Assembly: GCF_032595355.1 (NCBI RefSeq)
Contig: NZ_JASMWN010000017.1
Location: forward strand, 1 to 64,000
Direction of reading: 5' to 3'
Length of the DNA: 64,000 nt
DNA from: Sedimentitalea todarodis
Lineage (GTDB): Bacteria > Pseudomonadota > Alphaproteobacteria > Rhodobacterales > Rhodobacteraceae
Below, piece by piece: positions 25,717 to 34,422 of the stretch (its first letter is position 1; each line of letters opens with the position of its first letter). The notes beneath the pieces were generated by a model. That model did not search any database and was not told the origin of the DNA. It saw only the letters and a program-made list of their open reading frames with translations. A program made the position numbers and the translations under genes.

Positions 25717-26892
25717 TTAGTCGCGTTCGACGCAGAGCGCGACGCCCATGCCGCCACCGATGCACAGGGTCGCAAGACCCTTCTTGGCATCGCGGCGCTT
25801 CATTTCGAAGAGCAGCGTGTTCAGAACGCGCGCGCCGGAGGCGCCGATCGGGTGACCGATGGCAATCGCGCCACCGTTGACGTTGACGATGGCCGGATCC
25901 CAGCCCATGTCCTTGTTCACGGCACAGGCCTGCGCGGCAAAGGCTTCGTTTGCTTCGACAAGATCGAGGTCTTCGGGCTTCCAGCCTGCCTTTTCCAACG
26001 CCTTGCGCGAGGCATAGATCGGGCCGACGCCCATGATCGACGGGTCCAGACCCGCAGTGGCATAAGACACGATGCGCGCGAGCGGTTCGATGCCGCGCTT
26101 TTCAGCGTTCTGGGCGGTCATCAGCAGAGTTGCGGCGGCACCATCATTCAGGCCCGATGCATTGGCGGCGGTGACCGACCCGTCCTTGGCAAAAGCCGGA
26201 CGCAGTTTCGCCATCGCGTCCATGGTGGCTCCGTGGCGGATGTACTCGTCCTTGTCCATCACGATGTCGCCCTTGCGGGTCTTGATCGTGAAGGGCGTGA
26301 TTTCGTCTGCGAACTTGCCGGCTTTTTGGGCCGCCTCTGCCTTGTTCTGGCTGGCTACGGCGAACTCATCCTGCTGTTCGCGCGAAATTTGCCATTTTTC
26401 GGCAACGTTTTCAGCGGTCTGGCCCATGTGGTAGCCATTGAAAGCGTCCCAAAGCCCGTCGCGGATCATGGTGTCGATGTATTTCATGTCTCCCATCTTT
26501 TGGCCCGCGCGCAGGTTGGCTGCGTGGGCCGAAAGCGACATGTTTTCCTGACCGCCGGCGGCGACGATATCGGCATCGCCCAATTGGATGTGCTGTGCAC
26601 CAAGGGCGACCGCACGCAGGCCCGAACCACAAACCTGATTGATGCCCCAGGCAGCGCTTTCCTGCGGAAGACCGGCATTGATGTGGGCCTGGCGGGCAGG
26701 GTTCTGGCCCTGCGCCGCGGTCAGGACCTGTCCGAGAATGGTTTCAGAGACTTCGGCCTTGTCGATCCCGGCCCGCTCTACCACTGCCTCGAGCACCGCA
26801 GACCCCAGATCGTGGGCAGGTGTGTTAGCGAATGAGCCGGCAAAACTGCCAACCCCGGTCCGAGCAGCCGATGCAATTACTACGTTCGTCAT
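25717..26892 (-). CDS. phaA: Acetyl-CoA acetyltransferase (beta-ketothiolase)
   Basis: 391-residue biosynthetic thiolase that condenses two acetyl-CoA to acetoacetyl-CoA for PHB. The acylated active-site Cys is in NQVCGSGLRAVALG (about residue 88); the C-terminal catalytic His and Cys are in GGAIAIGHPIGASGARVL and ATLCIGGGMG. Length is typical. It precedes phaB in the same direction. The same enzyme also feeds the ethylmalonyl-CoA pathway, two genes of which lie near 55-57 kb. Confidence 0.96.
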   Translation of the reverse strand: MTNVVIASAARTGVGSFAGSFANTPAHDLGSAVLEAVVERAGIDKAEVSETILGQVLTAAQGQNPARQAHINAGLPQESAAWGINQVCGSGLRAVALGAQHIQLGDADIVAAGGQENMSLSAHAANLRAGQKMGDMKYIDTMIRDGLWDAFNGYHMGQTAENVAEKWQISREQQDEFAVASQNKAEAAQKAGKFADEITPFTIKTRKGDIVMDKDEYIRHGATMDAMAKLRPAFAKDGSVTAANASGLNDGAAATLLMTAQNAEKRGIEPLARIVSYATAGLDPSIMGVGPIYASRKALEKAGWKPEDLDLVEANEAFAAQACAVNKDMGWDPAIVNVNGGAIAIGHPIGASGARVLNTLLFEMKRRDAKKGLATLCIGGGMGVALCVERD

Positions 26893-27063
26893 TTTCGCAA
26901 ATCCTTTGCCAGCGTGCTGGTGCAGGGAAAGATGACGGTTACGTCAGCAGGCGCAACCGTCGCGCGAATTCCCCACCCCCGCATCGGGACATAGTGGATT
27001 AGCGCCGGGGCAGCAACAGGTTGTGTGTGCCGGGCAGCGATCAGAGGTCGGCGCAGCAGCCGG

Positions 27064-27906
27064 TTAGCCGCGACCGCGGCGTTTCCCTGTTTGCGCAATC
27101 CACGGGGGCCGGACCGTTGGCGCGCCGAACAGATGGCCTTGCAGGCAATCCACCCCGGCAGATACGAGCAGTTCGGCGTCTGCCCTTCGCTCGACCGATC
27201 CGGCGATGATCAACATGTCAAATTGCTTTGCCACCGCGATCAAGGCCCGTACGATGCTTTGGTTGTCGGGATTTCCCTGAAGACGATGCATGAACGCCCC
27301 GTTTAGCTTGACCGCGTCGAAGTAGAATTCATTCAGATACTGCAAGACGAGGGCTCCGCTGCCAAAGTTGTCGAGCGCGAAGCCAATGTTGCGGTCCTGC
27401 AGGCCATCCATGAAGTCAACGGTGAGATCCGGCATCATCATCGCGGATTGCTCCGAGATTTCAAGAACCAGCCGCTCCCCGACCGTCGCATCATTTTTCA
27501 GGTGGCGATCAAGAATGCGCATCCATCGTTTGTACCCGACCGAGCGGACGGACATGTTGAGCGAGAGCCGGATCGACGGATTTGCGGCAAGCGTGCGCAG
27601 CCCGGTTTCAAGGGCAAGGCAGTCGATCTCGCGGCCGAGTTCCGTAGATTCGATTGCCGACATGAAGGTGCGGGCAGGGATGACCCGACCGCTTTGGTCC
27701 AGCACGCGGATGAGACCCTCGTAAAATGCAACCTGTTGTGGTGGCCTGGCCTGCAGAACGGGTTGAAACGCCAGCATGGTCTGTCCTGACTGAACGGCCT
27801 GTCTCACCATGTCCAACGTCTGTTTGTCGCGGCTGGTGACGACAGCATCAAGTGGGCTGTGTCCGCCTTCGGGAATGTCGGCATTTATCTTGCGGCGTCT
27901 CGACAT
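27064..27906 (-). CDS. EAL-domain protein with degenerate active site
   Basis: 280-residue stand-alone EAL domain (cyclic-di-GMP phosphodiesterase fold) with a short basic N-terminus and no GGDEF, PAS or membrane part. Several signature positions are kept: Glu in FYEGLIRV (EAL becomes EGL), Asn in SLNMS, Glu in LEISE, Lys in AVKLNG, and QGHLFGAP. However, the metal-binding DDFG motif reads DNFG, and the EGVE loop reads GSVE, so a catalytic Asp and Glu are missing. It is likely a c-di-GMP receptor or scaffold, not an active hydrolase. ATG at 27906 with GAGAGGA upstream. Confidence 0.8.
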   Translation of the reverse strand: MSRRRKINADIPEGGHSPLDAVVTSRDKQTLDMVRQAVQSGQTMLAFQPVLQARPPQQVAFYEGLIRVLDQSGRVIPARTFMSAIESTELGREIDCLALETGLRTLAANPSIRLSLNMSVRSVGYKRWMRILDRHLKNDATVGERLVLEISEQSAMMMPDLTVDFMDGLQDRNIGFALDNFGSGALVLQYLNEFYFDAVKLNGAFMHRLQGNPDNQSIVRALIAVAKQFDMLIIAGSVERRADAELLVSAGVDCLQGHLFGAPTVRPPWIAQTGKRRGRG

Positions 27907-28053
27907 TGAATCCTCTCGGTTCGGGAACAGATTGCGACCGCAGATCACCCACGGCAGGGGCAGGATGATTGCGGCGAGTGAAGATCACCTTAAACCTCGC
28001 TTTTTCGATGAAACTGGTTCAAATCCGTCAGAGGCATGAAGGAGGGCGTCGCA

Positions 28054-28638
28054 ATGGACCGATGCGGATGGGCAGGGCCAGAACAAATCTACGAGGAGTA
28101 TCACGATACGGATTGGGGCGTGCCGGAATACGACGGTCGCGCGTTGTGGGAAAAATTGGTTCTCGACGGCTTTCAGGCCGGGCTGAGTTGGCTCACCATC
28201 CTCAAGAAACGCGAGAATTTTCGAGCCGCGTTTCACGGCTTTGATCCCAACATCATCGCCGGCTGGGGCGAAGACGAGGTTGCGCGCCTGCTGGGGGATG
28301 CCGGTATCATCAGGCATCGGGGCAAGATCGAAGCGACGATAGGAAATGCGCGCGCCTGGCAGAAAATTGAACAGCAACAGGGATTTGATCGGTTTCTTTG
28401 GAACTATGTCGGAGGCACGCCGCTACAGAATCAATGGGCAAGCCTGGCCGAGGTGCCCGCCCAGACGCCGCTTTCGACGCAGATTTCCAAAGACCTGAAA
28501 AAGGCCGGATTCCGCTTTTGCGGCCCGACGATCGTCTATGCCTTCATGCAGGCAGTCGGGTTGGTGAACGATCACCTGGTGACCTGCCCGAGACACGCCG
28601 AAGTCGCGCGGTTGGTGACGGAGCGGAAAGCGCCCTGA
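28054..28638 (+). CDS. tag: DNA-3-methyladenine glycosylase I
   Basis: 194-residue base-excision repair enzyme that removes 3-methyladenine. It has the Tag signature: MDRCGWAG at the start (zinc Cys), EYHDTDWGVP (His and Trp of the pocket), FQAGLSWLTILKKRENFRAAF and the C-terminal zinc ligands in DHLVTCPRH. AAGGAGG lies just before the ATG at 28054, so the six-codon upstream extension is rejected. It is divergent from the EAL gene and stands alone. Confidence 0.96.
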   Translation: MDRCGWAGPEQIYEEYHDTDWGVPEYDGRALWEKLVLDGFQAGLSWLTILKKRENFRAAFHGFDPNIIAGWGEDEVARLLGDAGIIRHRGKIEATIGNARAWQKIEQQQGFDRFLWNYVGGTPLQNQWASLAEVPAQTPLSTQISKDLKKAGFRFCGPTIVYAFMQAVGLVNDHLVTCPRHAEVARLVTERKAP

Positions 28639-28648
28639 AACTCGTGCT

Positions 28649-29620
28649 TCAGGGTTGCGCGTGCAATCTGTCACTGGCGGGCGGCAATTCGTCTGAAAAC
28701 CCCGGCGTTCCCCGGTCCTGCGGATTGCGGGCCAGGTGTTTGGCCTTGATGCCCAATGAAGTATCACGGCTGCCATCATGGCTGTAGCCGGGCGGACCAA
28801 ACGCATATCCCAACCGCTGACGCGGGCTCAGACCGGGCTGCGACACATCGCGAAACAGGCTGACCCATTCGTGAAAAACCGCGCGGATCGGGTTGAATGT
28901 ACCGATGTTCTGCACCAGCCCGTAGTCCGGTTTCTCGCTGTCGAGTTCCGGTACGAAAGTGCCGAACATCTTGTCCCAGATGATGAAGACGCCGGCATAG
29001 TTGGCATCGAGATAGCGCGCGTTGCGGCCATGGTGCACGCGGTGGTGGCTGGGCGTGTTCATCACCGCCTCGAACCAGCGGGGCATCTTGCCAATCGCCT
29101 CGGTGTGAATCCAGAACTGGTAGATCAGGTTCAGCCCGCCCACGAACAGCACCAGTGCCGGGTGAAAGCCCAGCAGTATCAGGGGCGCGCGCACGATCAT
29201 CATCATCGTGAATGTTCCGGTCCATGTCTGGCGCAACGCGGTAGTGAGGTTATAGTGCTGGCTGGAGTGATGATTGACATGGCTGGCCCAGACCCAGCGG
29301 ATGCGATGGCCGAACCGGTGCACCCAGTAGTATCGCAAATCGTCCAGTAGAAAAAATAACAGGATCGCCCAGATGGAATGGCCCAGATCCAGCGGCGTGA
29401 TCGCCCACAGAGCCATGAGGAACCCCCAGGTGACAAAGCCGAGCACGATGCCTTCGGCGACGCTGCCGGCACCGAGGATCAGTGAGGTGAGCGCGTCACG
29501 GGTCTCGTAGCGCCCGCCGCGATGCTTGATCACGATCCAAAGGAGCTCGGCGAGAATCGCCGCCACAAAGAGCGGCACGGCCCATTGCAGCACCTCGGGA
29601 TAGTTGGGCATCTCGGTCAT
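28649..29620 (-). CDS. Sterol desaturase/fatty-acid hydroxylase family protein
   Basis: 323-residue membrane di-iron oxygenase. About four hydrophobic segments precede and flank the three His clusters, HRFGH, HVNHHSSQ and a later HHRVHHGRN, the tripartite pattern that binds the non-heme di-iron centre. Bacterial members hydroxylate or desaturate fatty acids, carotenoids or ornithine lipids; the substrate is not evident. It overlaps the upstream small gene by 4 bp (ATGA) and converges on tag, 10 bp away. Confidence 0.9.
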   Translation of the reverse strand: MTEMPNYPEVLQWAVPLFVAAILAELLWIVIKHRGGRYETRDALTSLILGAGSVAEGIVLGFVTWGFLMALWAITPLDLGHSIWAILLFFLLDDLRYYWVHRFGHRIRWVWASHVNHHSSQHYNLTTALRQTWTGTFTMMMIVRAPLILLGFHPALVLFVGGLNLIYQFWIHTEAIGKMPRWFEAVMNTPSHHRVHHGRNARYLDANYAGVFIIWDKMFGTFVPELDSEKPDYGLVQNIGTFNPIRAVFHEWVSLFRDVSQPGLSPRQRLGYAFGPPGYSHDGSRDTSLGIKAKHLARNPQDRGTPGFSDELPPASDRLHAQP

Positions 29621-30003
29621 GTCCCTCTCATCAGCGTTTGCCAGCGCTGCCGTTCTGTCGCGGTCAGACGCAGACAGACGCGCGGCGCGCCATAATCGGA
29701 AAAGCGGATTGTTTGTCGCGTGTCGCCATCAAGGTAGGTGAAGTCGCGCAAATGGCGTGCGACGGTGTCCGCGCCAAAGGACCAGAGCAGGCCCGGACCA
29801 CGATCCGTCAGGACCAGCGCGGCGTGACCATCGCCTGCCACAAGCAGGTCCTGAACCGTGTCGTCGGGAAAATGCCTTAGCCAGGCCTCTTTGGCGCTGT
29901 TCGTGTCCAGCGCCAGCAACGCCGACTTGCCCAGCATGTGCAGCAGCATGGCGATTGCGGCGATCCCCCCGATCACCAGTGTCAACAGGATTTGCAGCGG
30001 CAT
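29617..30003 (-). CDS. Small membrane-anchored hypothetical protein
   Basis: 128-residue protein with one N-terminal transmembrane helix (LQILLTLVIGGIAAIAMLLHML) and a soluble domain of about 100 residues (LLVAGDGHAALVLTDRGPGLLWSFG, then the ending RLTATERQRWQTLM). I do not recognise a family. ATG at 30003 is preferred over one 14 codons upstream because GAGGAGAG precedes it. The stop overlaps the start of the sterol-desaturase-like gene, so both are co-expressed. Confidence 0.72.
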   Translation of the reverse strand: MPLQILLTLVIGGIAAIAMLLHMLGKSALLALDTNSAKEAWLRHFPDDTVQDLLVAGDGHAALVLTDRGPGLLWSFGADTVARHLRDFTYLDGDTRQTIRFSDYGAPRVCLRLTATERQRWQTLMRGT

Positions 30004-30066
30004 CCGATCTCTCTCCTCGTTTTTCAGAGACCCGCGAGAGATCAACTTGTCAATCGTGGCGCAGCG

Positions 30067-30636
30067 TCACCCTTGTGGTTCGTCGTTCAGGAGTGCTGCA
30101 AGTATCGCCTTTGCGCTGTCGGAATTCCAGTCCGCATCCCCCTGCAATCGCGCGATTTCGTTGCCTTCGGGATCGATCAGTACGGTGATCGGCAGGCCCA
30201 GCACCGCCATGTCGCGTGCAACCACCTGTCGGGGATCCTGATGGCGGGGAAGGTTGGTAACGCCGATTTCGTCAAAGAACTTCTGGATACCGACCGGCGA
30301 ATTGCGACCGGTGGCCAGCGTCACCACCTCGAGATCATCGCCGCCGAACTCATCCTGGAGCGCGGATAGCATCGGCATTTCCTTGCGGCAGGGTGCGCAC
30401 CAGGTCGCCCAGAAGTTCAGGAGCACGTATTTCCCCTGATAGTCGGCCAGCGTGCCAGTGCCCGCGCCGTCGGCGAGCGTAAACGCGCTTTCGGAAACCG
30501 GCTTTGGGTCTGCATGAAACACCAGCTTTTTCATGTCCCCTTCGCGCAGGCTTTCCAGCGCGGCGGTATCGGCTTGGGCGATGTTTGCACAGAGCGCAAG
30601 GGCCGTATAAACGAACGCGAACAACAGTTTTCTCAT
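30067..30636 (-). CDS. TlpA-like thiol:disulfide oxidoreductase
   Basis: 189-residue periplasmic thioredoxin-fold protein. It has a Sec signal peptide (LLFAFVYTALALCANIAQA), then a TlpA/ResA-type domain with the redox motif WCAPC in NFWATWCAPCRKEMPML and the cis-Pro loop in LGLPITVLIDPEG. Such proteins reduce disulfides in apocytochromes or Cu-site proteins. Start at 30636 with GGAGGGG upstream. It is divergent from argH with only 25 bp between start codons, so promoters must overlap coding sequence. Confidence 0.9.
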   Translation of the reverse strand: MRKLLFAFVYTALALCANIAQADTAALESLREGDMKKLVFHADPKPVSESAFTLADGAGTGTLADYQGKYVLLNFWATWCAPCRKEMPMLSALQDEFGGDDLEVVTLATGRNSPVGIQKFFDEIGVTNLPRHQDPRQVVARDMAVLGLPITVLIDPEGNEIARLQGDADWNSDSAKAILAALLNDEPQG

Positions 30637-30661
30637 GTCCCCTCCGAAGGGTTTCCAAAAA

Positions 30662-32050
30662 ATGACCGATACGACCTCGAACCAGATGTGGGGTGGCCGC
30701 TTTGCCGCCGGACCGGACGCGATCATGGAGGCCATAAATGCCTCGATCGGGTTCGACAAGCGGATGGCGGCGCAGGATATTGCCGGGTCGCGTGCCCATG
30801 CCGCAATGCTGGCGGCAACAGGTGTCATCAGCGATAGCGATGCCACGGTCATTCGGGAAGGCCTGCTCACCGTATTGTCAGAGATCGAGGCAGGAACGTT
30901 TGCCTATTCGAATGCGCTTGAGGACATTCACATGAATGTCGAGGCGCGCTTGAAAGAGATCATCGGCGCGCCAGCGGGCCGCCTGCATACTGGAAGGTCG
31001 CGCAACGATCAGGTGGCGACCGATTTCAAACTCTGGGTGCGCGATCAACTGGATGCGGCGGAAACCGGCCTTTTGGCTTTGATTCGGGCGCTGTTGGCCC
31101 AGGCCGAGGCCGGGGCCGCTTGGGTGATGCCGGGCTTTACCCATCTGCAGACCGCACAACCGGTCACCTGGGGCCATCACATGATGGCCTATGTCGAGAT
31201 GTTCGGGCGTGATCTGTCGCGCGTGCGGGATGCGCGGGTGCGGATGAACGAATGCCCGTTGGGGGCCGCGGCCCTTGCAGGCACCAGCTTTGCCATTGAT
31301 CGCGAGATGACCGCAGAGGCACTTGCCTTTGATCGTCCTGCGGCAAACTCGCTGGACGCGGTCAGCGATCGCGATTTTGCACTGGAGTTTCTGGGGGCGG
31401 CGTCGATTTCGGCGATGCACCTCAGCCGGATGGCTGAAGAACTGGTGATCTGGTCCTCGGCGCAGTTCCGCTTTGTCACTCTGAGCGACCGGTTTTCCAC
31501 CGGGTCCTCGATCATGCCGCAAAAGAAGAACCCGGATGCGGCGGAACTGATCCGTGCCAAGGTGGGCCGGATATTTGGAGCCAATACCGCTCTGATGATG
31601 GTGATGAAGGGGCTGCCGCTGGCCTATTCCAAGGACATGCAGGAAGACAAGGAACAGGTCTTTGACGCAGCCGACAACTGGATGCTGGCGCTCGCAGCGA
31701 TGGAAGGCATGGTCAGGGACATGAACGCCAACCGCGACTCGCTGGCCGCAGCTGCCGGGTCCGGTTTCTCGACCGCCACCGATCTCGCCGACTGGCTGGT
31801 GCGGGTGCTGGGTCTGCCGTTCCGGGACGCGCATCACATCACCGGATCGCTGGTTGCCGTGGCTGAACAGCGCGGCTGTGATCTGCCGGAACTCGGTCTT
31901 TCTGACATGCAGGCGGTGCATCCGGATATCACAAAGGATGTCTTTGGTGTCCTCGGCGTTGAAAATTCGGTAAACTCGCGCATCTCCTACGGAGGGACCG
32001 CCCCGTCGCAGGTCCGCGCGCAAATTGAACGGTGGAAAGCGAAGCTATGA
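30662..32050 (+). CDS. argH: Argininosuccinate lyase
   Basis: 462-residue cytoplasmic enzyme splitting argininosuccinate to arginine and fumarate, last step of arginine synthesis. The superfamily signature GSSIMPQKKNPD carries the catalytic Ser region; TGRSRNDQVATDFKLW and FTHLQTAQPVTWGHH are also diagnostic (catalytic Thr/His). The start at 30662 (MTDTTSNQMWGGRF) is the family N-terminus. Its stop overlaps a lipoprotein gene by 4 bp, beginning the argH-lipoprotein-lysA block. Confidence 0.97.
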   Translation: MTDTTSNQMWGGRFAAGPDAIMEAINASIGFDKRMAAQDIAGSRAHAAMLAATGVISDSDATVIREGLLTVLSEIEAGTFAYSNALEDIHMNVEARLKEIIGAPAGRLHTGRSRNDQVATDFKLWVRDQLDAAETGLLALIRALLAQAEAGAAWVMPGFTHLQTAQPVTWGHHMMAYVEMFGRDLSRVRDARVRMNECPLGAAALAGTSFAIDREMTAEALAFDRPAANSLDAVSDRDFALEFLGAASISAMHLSRMAEELVIWSSAQFRFVTLSDRFSTGSSIMPQKKNPDAAELIRAKVGRIFGANTALMMVMKGLPLAYSKDMQEDKEQVFDAADNWMLALAAMEGMVRDMNANRDSLAAAAGSGFSTATDLADWLVRVLGLPFRDAHHITGSLVAVAEQRGCDLPELGLSDMQAVHPDITKDVFGVLGVENSVNSRISYGGTAPSQVRAQIERWKAKL

Positions 32051-32253
32051 TGAAACCCTGCCTTGTTGGCCTTTGTGTCGTGCTGCTTGCCGGCTGTGGC
32101 GTGGACGGTGAACCGACCCCGCCGCCGCCAAAACAAAAGACGGAAACGGGCATTCGAGTGTCAGGGCAGGTGCGCACCGGTGTATCCATTACCCGCAATG
32201 CGACGCCATTCCGGGCCATGTCACCCGGTCTGTCTCAATTGAATCTGCAATAG
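32047..32253 (+). CDS. Small lipoprotein, LptM (YifL)-like
   Basis: 68-residue lipoprotein: signal MKPCLVGLCVVLLAGC, with lipobox LAGC, followed by GVDGEPTPPPPKQK. The conserved CG-x-x-G-x-P pattern and the position just before lysA resemble LptM/YifL, a small lipoprotein that assists LptD maturation in enterobacteria. This assignment is by motif and context only. The ATG overlaps the argH stop (ATGA). The C-terminal half is unusual for the family. Confidence 0.7.
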   Translation: MMKPCLVGLCVVLLAGCGVDGEPTPPPPKQKTETGIRVSGQVRTGVSITRNATPFRAMSPGLSQLNLQ

Positions 32254-32265
32254 GGAGCGCATCGG

Positions 32266-32496
32266 ATGAAGGCACTGGGACCATTCTTGCTAGTGCTTCT
32301 GATCCTGATGGGATGTGAATCTTCGCCGTCACCTCCGCTTGTCGGTCCAGAGGGCGAGTTGATCGTTCAACCGCCGCCTCCGGCAACCGCCCAATCGGCG
32401 GTCAATGTCGGCATCGGTGTCGGGGCCGGCGGAGGAGGGGCCTATGGCGGTGTCGGCTTCTATCAGGGACCTTTTGCGTTGTTTCTGGGATTCTAG
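32266..32496 (+). CDS. Glycine-rich small lipoprotein
   Basis: 76-residue predicted lipoprotein with lipobox LMGC (PFLLVLLILMGCESSPSPP) and a Gly/Val-rich tail (VNVGIGVGAGGGGAYGGVGFY). No family recognised. It starts 12 bp after the LptM-like gene and probably belongs to the same transcript; GGGAGCGC lies before the ATG. The Gly-rich segment may insert in or lie against the outer membrane, which is speculation. Confidence 0.65.
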   Translation: MKALGPFLLVLLILMGCESSPSPPLVGPEGELIVQPPPPATAQSAVNVGIGVGAGGGGAYGGVGFYQGPFALFLGF

Positions 32497-32761
32497 ACAC
32501 TCTCCTTGAACATGTCCGAGGGCGCGATGCACTAGCCATATCTTTGAGAGTGCACATGCAATCCTGGGTCCCGATCAAACCCGGCATCAGCGGTACAGGA
32601 TCGCGCGACGCTGGAAAGACATGCCCCGGGTCCATTCGCACTGCATAGACCGACGCCAAGCTGCGGCGGACGCATTTGCCGACCGGCGCGACACCGCTAT
32701 GTCGTTGATCGATGCCGGGTTGCCACCCATGGCCAAGTTTCCGACCATGAAAGAGACCCTT
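32497..32761. other. 265-bp gap between lipoprotein and DUF2834 genes
   Basis: No supported gene, although the reading frame of the downstream DUF2834 gene stays open upstream to 32621 without hydrophobic or family-like sequence. A short inverted repeat candidate, ACTCTC...GAGAGT (32507-32512 and 32546-32551), is present. The region presumably carries the promoter for the DUF2834 gene or for lysA. Confidence 0.4.
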
Positions 32762-33082
32762 ATGATGCCTGCTCTGCGACCGATCTATCTGATCCTTGCG
32801 ATTTGGGGTGCCGTGCATCCCATGTACTATTTCCTGCAATGGTTTGGCGAAACCGGCTTTGATCTCGGCGGAATGGTCGTTGCCTGGCACGCCAATGCCG
32901 CCAGCAGCGGGCTCGTCTGGGATTTGACCATCGCCGCAATTGCATTGACCGTGTTCGTCGTCGCTGAAAGCGTGGCGCGGCGAAACTGGGCCGGGCTGGT
33001 TGCCATTCCGGCGACGTTTTGCATCGGCGTCAGCTGTGGTTTGCCCCTCTACCTGTTCCTGCGGTCGCGTCCGGGCCTCTGA
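32762..33082 (+). CDS. DUF2834 family membrane protein
   Basis: 106-residue protein with three hydrophobic helices, matching DUF2834: LRPIYLILAIWGAVHPMYYFLQWF at the start, WDLTIAAIALTVFVVAESVAR in the middle and a final LVAIPATFCIGVSCGLPLYLFLRSR. Function unknown in the family. The start is ambiguous among ATGs at 32747, 32762 and 32765; AAAGAG supports 32762. It lies 40 bp before lysA. Confidence 0.78.
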   Translation: MMPALRPIYLILAIWGAVHPMYYFLQWFGETGFDLGGMVVAWHANAASSGLVWDLTIAAIALTVFVVAESVARRNWAGLVAIPATFCIGVSCGLPLYLFLRSRPGL

Positions 33083-33122
33083 TCGTCATTGATCCCGGCG
33101 CGGGTTTTGCTATGACGCCGGT

Positions 33123-34388
33123 ATGGATCATTTTCTCTACAAAGACGGCGTTCTGCATGCCGAGGATGTGCCGGTCAGCGAGATCGCGGCCGCGGTCGGA
33201 ACCCCGTTCTATGCATATTCCACTGCAACGCTGCTGCGCCACTATGCGCTGTTTGACGACGCACTGGAGGGGACCGACCACCTGGTCTGCTACGCGATGA
33301 AGGCGGCGGGCAATCAGGCAATCCTGAGAACCCTTGCGCAGGCGGGGGCGGGCATGGACGTGGTGTCGGTCGGCGAATACCTGCGGGCCCGCGCCGCCGG
33401 GGTGCCGGGGGACCGGATCGTGTTTTCCGGCGTTGGCAAGACAGCCGATGAAATGCGCACGGCACTTGAGGGAGGCATTCGCCAATTCAACGTGGAATCC
33501 GAGCCTGAGCTGGAGGCGCTGAACGACGTCGCGCTGTCGCTCGGCCAGGTCGCGCCAATCACCATCCGGGTGAACCCGGACGTGGACGCCAAGACCCATG
33601 CCAAGATCGCCACGGGCAAATCCGAGAACAAGTTTGGCATCCCGATTGCCCGGGCGCGCGATGTCTATGCGATGGCAGCTGCCATGAAGGGCATAGAGAT
33701 CGTCGGAATCGACGTACATATCGGCAGCCAGCTCACGGAGCTTGCGCCATTTGAGCAGGCCTATGGCAAGGTGGCCGAGCTGACCGAAACCCTGCGCGCC
33801 GATGGCCACAACATCCGGCGTCTGGATCTGGGCGGCGGGCTGGGCATTCCCTATGCGCGGAGCAACGAGGCCCCACCTTTGCCCCTGGAATACGGCGCGC
33901 TGATCAAGCGGACGCTGGGCCATCTCGGTTGTGAAATCGAGATTGAACCGGGGCGTCTGATCGCCGGAAATGCGGGGATCATGGTCAGCAAGGTGATCTA
34001 TCTGAAATCCGGCGAAGGCCGGGATTTCCTGATTGTCGACGGCGCGATGAATGACCTGATCCGCCCGGCGATGTATGATGCTTATCATGATATCGTGCCA
34101 GTGATCGAGGCCGAACCAGGCGTCGATCAACACCCCTATGATATCGTCGGACCGGTCTGTGAAAGCGGCGACACATTCGCCAAGCAGCGCGACCTGCCGC
34201 CGATGACCGCGGGCGATCTGATCGCATTTCGCAGCGCCGGGGCCTACGGTGCGGTCATGGCCAGCGAATACAACGCGCGCCCGTTGATTCCCGAAGTTTT
34301 GGTGAACGGCGATCAATTTGCGGTCATCCGGCCGCGTCCGACCTTTGACGAAATGATAAATCGCGATACCATCCCCGAGTGGCTCTAG
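33123..34388 (+). CDS. lysA: Diaminopimelate decarboxylase
   Basis: 421-residue PLP enzyme that makes L-lysine from meso-diaminopimelate. The PLP-binding Lys is in VCYAMKAAGNQAIL (about residue 60); the Gly-rich phosphate loop is LDLGGGLGIPY, EPGRLIAGNAG follows, and the active-site Cys/Glu motif is CESGDTFAK. Length is typical. It is separated from the following TIGR02302 gene by 34 bp, a neighbour pair frequent in this order. Confidence 0.97.
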   Translation: MDHFLYKDGVLHAEDVPVSEIAAAVGTPFYAYSTATLLRHYALFDDALEGTDHLVCYAMKAAGNQAILRTLAQAGAGMDVVSVGEYLRARAAGVPGDRIVFSGVGKTADEMRTALEGGIRQFNVESEPELEALNDVALSLGQVAPITIRVNPDVDAKTHAKIATGKSENKFGIPIARARDVYAMAAAMKGIEIVGIDVHIGSQLTELAPFEQAYGKVAELTETLRADGHNIRRLDLGGGLGIPYARSNEAPPLPLEYGALIKRTLGHLGCEIEIEPGRLIAGNAGIMVSKVIYLKSGEGRDFLIVDGAMNDLIRPAMYDAYHDIVPVIEAEPGVDQHPYDIVGPVCESGDTFAKQRDLPPMTAGDLIAFRSAGAYGAVMASEYNARPLIPEVLVNGDQFAVIRPRPTFDEMINRDTIPEWL

Positions 34389-34422
34389 CGCAATCCTGCG
34401 ATTTGGCTGCTCGGAGAGCTTG

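Noticed and set aside
28010..28030. GGTTCAAATCC resembling a tRNA T-loop upstream of tag
   Set aside because: The flanking bases do not form a 5-bp T-stem, and no acceptor stem, D-arm or anticodon arm can be built from the preceding 60 bases.
32402..32890. 162-codon minus-strand ORF spanning the lipoprotein to DUF2834 gap
   Set aside because: His/Arg/Pro-rich shadow composition, no ribosome site, and it is antisense to the DUF2834 gene, which has clear membrane helices.
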